Assembly: GCA_005879655.1 (NCBI GenBank)
Contig: VBJK01000241.1
Coordinates: 1 to 28,349 of the forward strand
DNA from: Chloroflexota bacterium
GTDB lineage: Bacteria > Chloroflexota > Ktedonobacteria > Ktedonobacterales > Ktedonobacteraceae
DNA length: 28,349 bases
Reading direction: 5' to 3'
Below are positions 8,062 to 13,986 of this stretch, piece after piece; position 1 is the first letter of the stretch, and every line of letters starts with the position of its first letter. The position numbers and the translations under genes are program-made. The notes beneath the pieces are model-generated. The model did not search any database, was not told where the DNA came from, and saw only the letters and a list, made by a program, of their open reading frames with translations.

Positions 8062-8496
8062 TTATGAAGATTGTAAATGCCCTACCTCTTTTTGCTCTGC
8101 CGGATTGAGATCAGTATGACGGTGAACCATCTTCCACCCATCCGCTTCACGGCGATAGATATTGGTGACGCGATGACGGATGCTAGCCGGTTTCCCCATG
8201 ATTATCCCTTCTCCGCACTCGATCCCTATTTCGTATGCCAGGTCGCTGCTAATGCGGCGCAAGGGATTTTCTAGACCTACGGTGGCCTGACTGCCCTGGC
8301 ACATGTGTGCCACTTGCTCAAAGACAGCTTCTAGTCGCTCCCATCCAATCTCTATACCACCATATGGGTTCATGGCCGTCACATCCGAGCTATGAGACCA
8401 TGCTTCCTTCAGCGGCTGAACATCTCCACTTAATAGACGGCTCAAAGCTGTATAGTACTGCTCTGAGGCTTGGCGAATTTCGTCTGCTGCTGACAT
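8062..8496 (-). CDS. NTF2-like (SnoaL/DUF4440-type) protein
   Basis: A 144-residue single-domain protein with the NTF2-like cone fold pattern. It has an N-terminal helix (ADEIRQASEQYYTALSRLLSG), then alternating strands with the segment VTAMNPYGGIEIGWERLEAVF, and a C-terminal strand pair VTNIYRREADGWKMVHRHTD typical of SnoaL-like and ketosteroid-isomerase-like proteins. The family binds or converts small hydrophobic ligands, or acts as a dimeric accessory domain; the ligand here is unknown. The start ATG 8496 is preceded by a weak agaaag. Its promoter region holds a perfect 16-bp palindrome, so ligand-responsive repression is a reasonable inference. It is separated by 154 bases from the nucleotidyltransferase-like gene on the same strand. 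Confidence 0.8.
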   Translation of the reverse strand: MSAADEIRQASEQYYTALSRLLSGDVQPLKEAWSHSSDVTAMNPYGGIEIGWERLEAVFEQVAHMCQGSQATVGLENPLRRISSDLAYEIGIECGEGIIMGKPASIRHRVTNIYRREADGWKMVHRHTDLNPAEQKEVGHLQSS

Positions 8497-8538
8497 GGTA
8501 GTGTTTCTTTCTACTAGATAAGGGTTCGTAATGCTTTT

Positions 8539-8566
8539 ATTGTATCATATATGATACTATTGTCGG
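8539..8566 (-). promoter_or_regulatory. Promoter with overlapping 16-bp perfect palindrome upstream of the NTF2-like gene
   Basis: The perfect palindrome gtatcatatatgatac spans 8542-8557. On the minus strand it overlaps a candidate -10 tacaat (8544-8539) and fills most of the 16-base spacer to a candidate -35 ccgaca (8566-8561). That is the classic position for a repressor operator. The predicted transcription start is about 36 bases ahead of ATG 8496. The regulator is not encoded in recognisable form next to it. Confidence 0.5.
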
Positions 8567-8606
8567 AGAGCAGAAGTGGATATCTTTGAACTATGCACTC
8601 TTTCAC

Positions 8607-8635
8607 TTGACAAAACAGAACCATTCTTCTACACT
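8607..8635 (+). promoter_or_regulatory. Sigma70-type promoter of the kinase/PQQ gene
   Basis: A consensus -35 TTGACA at 8607-8612, a 17-base spacer, and -10 TACACT at 8630-8635. Transcription would begin near 8642 and give a leader of about 47 bases before ATG 8689. Confidence 0.7.
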
Positions 8636-8688
8636 AGAGCGGGAGTGAAATAGATGAAGTTCACTATGCAAGCGGGAGAATATATGCA

Positions 8689-10890
8689 ATGGCCGAGTAT
8701 CAAGAGCGCATTGGGCAGCAAGTCGGCGACTATCACCTGCTACGGTGGCTTGGTGGTGGTGGCTTTGGCGATGTCTATTTGGCTGAGCATATACGCGACC
8801 ACAATCAGGTTGCCGTCAAAGTGCTTCAGATACGCCTGAGTCTGCGTCATCCCCATATCATGCCCTTACTCGACTTCGGACTCAGTGAGCAAGATGAACC
8901 ATTCTTGGTGATGGACTACGCACCTAAAGGTACCCTACGCGACCGCCATCCCAAAGGGTCCCGTGTGCCGCTCTTCACCGTTCTCGACTATACTACCCAA
9001 CTGGCTTCTGCTTTGCAGTATGCCCATGAGCAGCGCCTAGTTCACCGCGATGTCAAGCCAGAGAACATGTTGCTGCGCTCCGATGATGTGTTGCTGCTCT
9101 CCGATTTTGGCATTGCCACTGCTGCGTATAGTACCCACTCACTCAGTGCAAACGCAGGAGTAGGTGGCACCATCCCATACATGGCTCCAGAGCAATTGGA
9201 GGGCAAGCCACGTGCGGCATCCGATCAATATGCGCTTGCGGTAGTAATTTACGAGTGGCTCACAGGCCGCTGTCCCTTTATGGGCACCGCTGTTGAGGTG
9301 GCAATGCAACATGTCATGAAGTCGCCTCCCCGGCTGCTTGATCAAGTAGCAGGATTGCCTCAAGAGGTGGAAGATGTGTTGTTGAAAGCGCTGGCCAAAG
9401 ATCCCAAGGAGCGCTTTGCTTCGGTGCAGGCTATGGTCCTCGCACTCCAACAGGCCAGTGCTCCTCCAACGTTGCTGCGACCTGCTTCTGGTACACCGTG
9501 GCAATTGCCTCTCGCTGCCTTCCCTGCGAACACTATTCCTCCCTCCATACCTCCTTCTCTGCTAGTGCCTCCACCTGTCGCTTTCACACCTTCGCCTGTG
9601 GCACAGGGACCGCTTCTCCCACTGGTGCAGCACAACCGTGATATATTGATCTCACATGAAAAGCACACGCCGATCCCACCTCATCGGTCAATAGAGCCAC
9701 CAGTAATTGCATCAACAGTCAGCGCTACCCCACTTGTGCCAAAGCCGAGTTTCTCAAAAGCCTCTATCGCACTGCTGGTGATATTGATCTTGCTGCTGAT
9801 CGGTGCTCTTGGAAGTTATGCTTGGTCAGCGAATACCTCTCATCTTGCGGCCACCGCTACAGTAGTGGCATACAGTGGGGGCACCGCTACTGCCAGAGCG
9901 GCTCCCACTGCGACAGTGAGTGCAGCGATTTCTGCCTACAATACCTATGCGTCCCAACATGGTATGGTGTTTGGCTTCGATGCTCAGCACACCCATAACA
10001 ATTCCTATGAGAGAATCCTCAACTCAGCCACAGTGTCTGGCTTGAAAAAGAAGTGGGTTTATCAAGTTGGGGCCTCTGTTGGTTCTTCTGCGCCAGCAGT
10101 AGTAAATGGCACGGTCTATGTTGGCGCGTGGGATGGAAAACTCTATGCAATAGATGTAGTTTCTGGTACTAAGAGATGGACTTATCAAACGAATAACCAC
10201 ATCATTTCCTCACCAGCAGTGGTAGGTGGGGTAGTTTATATTGGCTCGTGGGATGGCAACCTCTATGCGATAGACGCAATCTCAGGTAATAAGAAGTGGG
10301 CCTATCAGACTGGCGGTTCCATATACGGTTCCTCACCAGCAGTAGTAGATGGCGTGGTCTATATTGGCTCGTGGGATGGCAAACTCTACGCGATAGATGT
10401 AGCTTCGGGCAGTCAAAAGTGGACTTACCAGACTGGTGATAGTATCACCTCCTCACCAGCGGTGGTAGACGGCGTAGTCTATGTAGGTTCGCAGGATCAC
10501 AGCCTCTATGCGGTAGACGCAATCTCAGGTAACAAGAAGTGGGCTTACCAGACTGGTAGCTATATTGACTCGTCACCAGCAGTAGCAGATGGCATGATCT
10601 ATATAGGCAGTGTGAAGGATCATACTCTCTATGCGATAGAAGGGGCTTCGGGTAATAAGAAGTGGTCTTACCGAACTGGAGGAGATATCGAAGGTCCTCC
10701 AACAGTAGCAGGAGGAGTGGTCTATATCAGCTCACGAGATTATAGCTTCTATGCGATAGATGCAATCTCAGGTAACAAGAGGTGGTCTTACCAGACTGGA
10801 GGAGGTACTGACGCTGCACCAGCAGTGGCAGATGGTGTGATTTATGTTGGCTCAAATGATGCCAACTTCTATGCGTTTTCTTTACAGTAG
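8689..10890 (+). CDS. PknB-type Ser/Thr kinase with transmembrane segment and extracellular PQQ-like propeller; alpha-C helix missing
   Basis: A 733-residue one-pass receptor kinase. It has a Gly-rich loop LGGGGFGDVY (21-30), Lys44 in VAVKVL, catalytic loop HRDVKPEN (119-126), SDFG (138-141) and MAPEQ (165-169). A Pro-rich linker spans about 258-355, a hydrophobic membrane segment 358-379, and seven PQQ-like beta-propeller repeats of about 40 residues run from about 452 to the end (pattern VYIGSWDGNLYAID..SGNKKW). The kinase should be cytoplasmic and the propeller outside, where it could sense a ligand or cell-envelope polymer. Oddity: only QIRLSL separates VAVKVL from RHPHI. The roughly 16 residues that form the alpha-C helix, with the Glu that pairs with Lys44, are absent, so activity is doubtful. 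The start ATG 8689 has GGGAG ten bases upstream. Confidence 0.92.
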   Translation: MAEYQERIGQQVGDYHLLRWLGGGGFGDVYLAEHIRDHNQVAVKVLQIRLSLRHPHIMPLLDFGLSEQDEPFLVMDYAPKGTLRDRHPKGSRVPLFTVLDYTTQLASALQYAHEQRLVHRDVKPENMLLRSDDVLLLSDFGIATAAYSTHSLSANAGVGGTIPYMAPEQLEGKPRAASDQYALAVVIYEWLTGRCPFMGTAVEVAMQHVMKSPPRLLDQVAGLPQEVEDVLLKALAKDPKERFASVQAMVLALQQASAPPTLLRPASGTPWQLPLAAFPANTIPPSIPPSLLVPPPVAFTPSPVAQGPLLPLVQHNRDILISHEKHTPIPPHRSIEPPVIASTVSATPLVPKPSFSKASIALLVILILLLIGALGSYAWSANTSHLAATATVVAYSGGTATARAAPTATVSAAISAYNTYASQHGMVFGFDAQHTHNNSYERILNSATVSGLKKKWVYQVGASVGSSAPAVVNGTVYVGAWDGKLYAIDVVSGTKRWTYQTNNHIISSPAVVGGVVYIGSWDGNLYAIDAISGNKKWAYQTGGSIYGSSPAVVDGVVYIGSWDGKLYAIDVASGSQKWTYQTGDSITSSPAVVDGVVYVGSQDHSLYAVDAISGNKKWAYQTGSYIDSSPAVADGMIYIGSVKDHTLYAIEGASGNKKWSYRTGGDIEGPPTVAGGVVYISSRDYSFYAIDAISGNKRWSYQTGGGTDAAPAVADGVIYVGSNDANFYAFSLQ
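10060..10881 (+). repeat. Seven roughly 120-bp propeller-coding repeats
   Basis: DNA-level repetition underlies the PQQ-like blades. Phrases such as ctctatgcgatagacgcaat and tctcaggtaataagaagtgg recur about every 120 bases with few changes. Blades 2, 3, 4 and 6 are closest. High nucleotide similarity suggests recent duplication or gene conversion and makes this stretch prone to unequal recombination. Confidence 0.8.
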
Positions 10891-10908
10891 TTGGATAATG
10901 CCTGTTAC

Positions 10909-11109
10909 ATGGGCTTGCTTATGCCTTTTGGGCGCAAGCTGGTTGTGGCATATAGATTCATATTTGTAGATGAGTATAGTACGCAGGTCCGTAAGGCTAT
11001 AGAGGCGATGCAGGCACCGATGCCGGAAGATTTGCCAGCGGCATCCTCAATCCGCAAGATGGTTGAGGAACGACGCCGCAAGAAGAAAAAGGTATTACAC
11101 GGCGGGTGA
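10909..11109 (+). CDS. Small basic-tailed hypothetical ORF
   Basis: A 66-residue ORF (MGLLMPFGRKLVVAYRFIFV...) ending in a strongly basic tail with the run EERRRKKKK. No family was recognised. It is in frame with the upstream kinase gene, immediately after its TAG stop, and TTG 10891 is an alternative start. Neither start has a visible ribosome binding site. The C-terminal DLPAASSIRKMVEE helix reads like real protein, so this may be the surviving 3' end of a gene. Its TGA at 11107-11109 lies inside the left arm of the large inverted repeat. Support is weak. Confidence 0.35.
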   Translation: MGLLMPFGRKLVVAYRFIFVDEYSTQVRKAIEAMQAPMPEDLPAASSIRKMVEERRRKKKKVLHGG

Positions 11110-11181
11110 GCGTCAAATCTTGGTAAAGGGAGCGTGGCCAATTTCCCACGCTCCCTTTACCAAGATTTGACGCTCACCCGC
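11102..11181. repeat. Perfect 36-bp-arm inverted repeat with 8-base loop
   Basis: Bases 11102-11137 are exactly reverse-complementary to 11146-11181, with the 8-base loop ccaatttc between them. The structure is far longer than a usual intrinsic terminator stem and includes the stop codon of the ORF at 10909-11109. No T-run follows on the plus strand. On the minus strand a T-rich stretch occurs a few bases beyond the left arm. It lies 35 bases upstream of the nuo-like promoter. It may be a palindromic mobile-type repeat, a transcription barrier, or a folded RNA. Confidence 0.9.
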
Positions 11182-11215
11182 TTCCTGGCTCTTTCTAGCG
11201 CGCTTAGGGAAAACG

Positions 11216-11224
11216 TGCTATAAT
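11216..11224 (+). promoter_or_regulatory. Extended -10 promoter of the nuoB-like operon
   Basis: TGCTATAAT is a perfect extended -10 (TGn plus TATAAT at 11219-11224). No convincing -35 lies 17 bases upstream, which is normal for extended -10 promoters. The expected start is near 11231, giving a leader of about 112 bases to ATG 11343. Confidence 0.6.
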
Positions 11225-11342
11225 ACGCAACGAGGTGGAGTGTGAGAGATATATGTTACCCTCCTGTCTGAGTTTTTCACTCCGCAATTATGTAAAACCG
11301 AGCAATAGGTGCTGCTAAACCGTTGCATAGGAGCTTGTTATC

Positions 11343-11945
11343 ATGAGCAGCAATATCAATGAGAATGGGAGAACAGCGGTTTCTGCTGTGCGGCGTAAAC
11401 CAGTGCCAATTGTTATGGCAGCTGGTCCGCAAGAATATATTCCAGGAGACCAGGAACTTCCCGTTCAATTGACCAGTCTTGCAGATATGTTACAGTGGGC
11501 GCAGAACTGGGCGCGTTCAAAATCGGTGTGGCCGTTGGGATACGGTCTAGCTTGTTGTGCCATAGAAATGATGGCCTCCGCACAGGCGCACTATGATCTG
11601 TCCCGCTTTGGTTCCGAAGTATTCCGCTCCAGTCCTCGTCAAGCCGACTTGATGATTGTCGCGGGCACCGTCTCTGTCAAGATGGGGCCGCGTTTACGCC
11701 TCCTGTGGGAACAGATGCCCGAACCAAAGTGGGTTCTTAGTATGGGGCAATGTGCCAACTCTGGTGGTGAGTTCTACGATAGTTACTATACTGTCCAGGG
11801 GGTTGATACCATTGTGCCGGTTGATGTCTATGTTCCTGGCTGTCCTCCCCGACCAGAGGCGCTGATTGAAGGTATCCTCAAGCTGCGCGAGAAAATTGCG
11901 AAACAGGGCCTCAAAGTGCGCGGTGAGAAGGAAATAGAGGTGTAG
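11343..11945 (+). CDS. nuoB: NADH-quinone oxidoreductase subunit B-like protein
   Basis: A 200-residue NuoB-family protein. In complex I this subunit binds cluster N2, the last [4Fe-4S] centre before quinone. All four ligand cysteines are present: adjacent C71-C72 in [10 protein letters not shown]137 in [10 protein letters not shown] and C167 in [16 protein letters not shown]. The N-terminal 40 residues are a longer leader than usual. ATG 11343 has AGGAG nine bases upstream. It is the first gene of a four-gene unit, and the next ATG follows its stop after three bases. The usual partners NuoA, C, D and H are absent from the window, so it is unlikely to be part of a standard nuo operon. It may act as the exit cluster of a smaller redox complex or serve complex I encoded elsewhere. 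Confidence 0.93.
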   Translation: MSSNINENGRTAVSAVRRKPVPIVMAAGPQEYIPGDQELPVQLTSLADMLQWAQNWARSKSVWPLGYGLACCAIEMMASAQAHYDLSRFGSEVFRSSPRQADLMIVAGTVSVKMGPRLRLLWEQMPEPKWVLSMGQCANSGGEFYDSYYTVQGVDTIVPVDVYVPGCPPRPEALIEGILKLREKIAKQGLKVRGEKEIEV

Positions 11946-11948
11946 TCT

Positions 11949-12689
11949 ATGCGTGGTATTTTAGAGGGCCTGGGTCTCACCTTTAGCCATATGTTTCGGC
12001 CAAAGGTTACTCGTTTGTACCCTTATGAGAAGCCAAAATTGCCACCCCGTAGCCGTGGTCTGATCCAGTTGACGGCTCAGGAGGGGCTAAAGACTGAGTT
12101 TAATCTCAAATGTGAAGCCTGCCTGCTGTGCGAAAAAGCCTGTCCTCCACGTGCTATCACCATCGAATACGAGCCGATGCATAGCTGGCGTGAGCGGCCC
12201 TGGTATAAGTCGTATATCCGCGAAGGGGCCGAAAAGTTTACGCCACGGAAAATTCCCCCCGCATCCGGTGCTCCAAAAGCTGGTTTTTATACAACCCGTA
12301 TTTCTGAATACGCGGTTGATTATTTTAATAAGCCTGTCACACCTTGTGTGGCTATGCCGGTGAAGGATTACCTGGAACCTGAGCTTGACCTCAGTAAGGT
12401 AGATGCTTTGTTGCAGACATGGTCGTATGAGGCGGGGGCACTGCCAGGGCTACTCGATGCCATCATGGATATGTATGGCTATCTGCCGCTACAGGCTGCC
12501 AAGCGCGTGGTCCAGGCGCGCGGTGTCGATCTAAGTGATGTGTTCGGTATTGCAACAATGAGTCCGAAATTTAAACCCGCACCTGCTACGAAGGGAATTA
12601 CCCGCGATGACCAGCCGGAGCGAGGTCTGGCACCAGACAAACGTGGTGTTTGGGGTAATATTCATCATGTGAGGCAACCAAATGCCTGA
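11949..12689 (+). CDS. NuoI-like ferredoxin fused to a cysteine-less NuoE-like tail
   Basis: A 246-residue protein. Residues 1-75 match the start of NuoI (MRGILEGLGLTFSHMF, YPYEKPKLPPRSRG), with one [4Fe-4S] motif C55-x2-C58-x2-C61-x3-C65-P. NuoI normally has two such motifs and the second is missing here. Residues about 150-215 (ALPGLLDAIMDMYGYLPLQA, then VDLSDVFGIATM) match the N-terminal helical part of NuoE, but the thioredoxin-like [2Fe-2S] half and its four cysteines are lacking. The NuoE part can therefore only be a docking module, probably for the NuoF-like protein encoded next. The start is three bases after the nuoB stop with AGAGG upstream, and the stop overlaps the next ATG by eight bases, indicating translational coupling. 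The fusion and the loss of clusters are seen directly; the docking role is inferred. Confidence 0.85.
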   Translation: MRGILEGLGLTFSHMFRPKVTRLYPYEKPKLPPRSRGLIQLTAQEGLKTEFNLKCEACLLCEKACPPRAITIEYEPMHSWRERPWYKSYIREGAEKFTPRKIPPASGAPKAGFYTTRISEYAVDYFNKPVTPCVAMPVKDYLEPELDLSKVDALLQTWSYEAGALPGLLDAIMDMYGYLPLQAAKRVVQARGVDLSDVFGIATMSPKFKPAPATKGITRDDQPERGLAPDKRGVWGNIHHVRQPNA

Positions 12690-13986
12690 TTTTTCCAAAT
12701 CTTATCGTGTATTGCGACGACTGAAGGATCTCGATGTACGCTCCCTAGCCGCTTATCGTAGCGTTGGGGGGTACCAGGCTTTGGAGAGTGCTGTGCGTAA
12801 GCAGACACCTGAGCGGGTCATCGAGCAAGTCTTGGATGCAAAACTGCGCGGACGTGGCGGCGCTGGTCGTCTTACCGGCGAGAAGTGGCGCATTACGCGT
12901 CGCGCCGAAGACAATCAGAAATACGTTATTTGTAACGCTTATGATGCTGATAGTCGTTCCTATGCGGTACGTTCGTTGCTGGCTCAAAATCCTCATCAGG
13001 TCATTGAGGGGATTGTGCTGGCTGCGTATGCTGTAGGCGCTTCTGAGGCATATCTTTTCACGCGCAGTCTGTTTAGTGAAGGAATAGCAGCGGTTCAAGC
13101 GGCGTTGCGTGAGGCAATAGACGCTCATCTTGTTGGGCGCGACATTCTAGGCAGCAATTTCAGTTGTACTATTAATGTGCTAGCAGTAGATATAGGCTTT
13201 ATGGGCGGCGAAGAGACGGTACAGATTGCCGTGATTAAGGGCCGTCGTGGCATGCCTGAGCAGCGTCCACCATTTCCAGCGCAGTATGGTCTGTGGGATA
13301 AGCCAACTGCTATTAACTCGGTTGAGACGCTGGCGAATGTGCCGGTCATTCTGCGCGAGGGTGCAGCGACCTTTGCCCGCGTTGGCACTGCTTTGAGTGG
13401 TGGTACCAAAATTGTCACGGTCTATGATGTGCCTCCGGCTAGCGGGCCGAAGGTAGTTGAAGTACCCTTTGGGACGCCATTACGCGACATTCTGGCTCAT
13501 GCAGGTGTCGATCCTCGCAAAGATGAGGTGCGTGCCGTCGTTGTGGGTGGGGCCGAAGGTGGAGCTTTACCCATCTCTCTTCTTAATACTGCTTATGATT
13601 TTGATCCTATTGAAGAAGCTGGTGCTATTGTAGGCTCTAGTATTATCGAGTTGCTGCCGTACAATACTTGCATGGTGGCATGGGCGATGGAGCGTAGCCG
13701 TTATTTAACGAATGAATCATGCGGAAAATGTATTCCTTGTCGTCTCGGTGTGAAACGCATTACTGGTATTCTTGAGGGCGTGGTGAGTGATCTCGGTGTT
13801 AATGGAGGCGAGACGTTACTGGCCGGACCATTTTACTATGCACATACGAGAATTGCAGTGCCCAACGGGAACTTGCGTACCTGTGCGCTCTCATCGTTTC
13901 GTGACGAAGCATGTCTTGCCGTAGTCGCCGTTCATAAGATGTTCGCTCGGAAGAGGATTTTTAATGGCTATATCAATCCGAGATAA
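12682..13986 (+). CDS. NuoF-like subunit with altered NADH/FMN-binding motif
   Basis: A 434-residue member of the NuoF/HydB 51-kDa family. Features kept: RGRGGAG-x3-GEKW (57-69), GGEETVQ (175-181), the block PPFPAQYGLWDKPTAIN and VETLANVP, and the N3 [4Fe-4S] ligands C347-x2-C350-x2-C353 in ESCGKCIPCR plus C401 in RTCALS. Feature changed: the segment that in functional NuoF reads NADEG-x-PG, which contacts FMN and NADH, reads NAYDADSRSY at 85-94. Family knowledge says the Asp-Glu pair there is needed for nucleotide/flavin binding, so NADH oxidation at this site is questionable. It overlaps both neighbours (8 and 23 bases). With a GltD-type NAD(P)H domain in the next protein, it may work as an electron-relay or structural subunit. 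Confidence 0.88.
   Translation: MPDFSKSYRVLRRLKDLDVRSLAAYRSVGGYQALESAVRKQTPERVIEQVLDAKLRGRGGAGRLTGEKWRITRRAEDNQKYVICNAYDADSRSYAVRSLLAQNPHQVIEGIVLAAYAVGASEAYLFTRSLFSEGIAAVQAALREAIDAHLVGRDILGSNFSCTINVLAVDIGFMGGEETVQIAVIKGRRGMPEQRPPFPAQYGLWDKPTAINSVETLANVPVILREGAATFARVGTALSGGTKIVTVYDVPPASGPKVVEVPFGTPLRDILAHAGVDPRKDEVRAVVVGGAEGGALPISLLNTAYDFDPIEEAGAIVGSSIIELLPYNTCMVAWAMERSRYLTNESCGKCIPCRLGVKRITGILEGVVSDLGVNGGETLLAGPFYYAHTRIAVPNGNLRTCALSSFRDEACLAVVAVHKMFARKRIFNGYINPR

Noticed and set aside
8654..8839. Plus-strand ORF overlapping the kinase start
   Set aside because: Shadow frame; the kinase ATG 8689 has GGGAG at the right distance and a complete kinase N-terminus.
11102..11181. Inverted repeat as an ordinary intrinsic terminator
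   Set aside because: The stem is much longer than usual, and no T-run follows on the plus strand.
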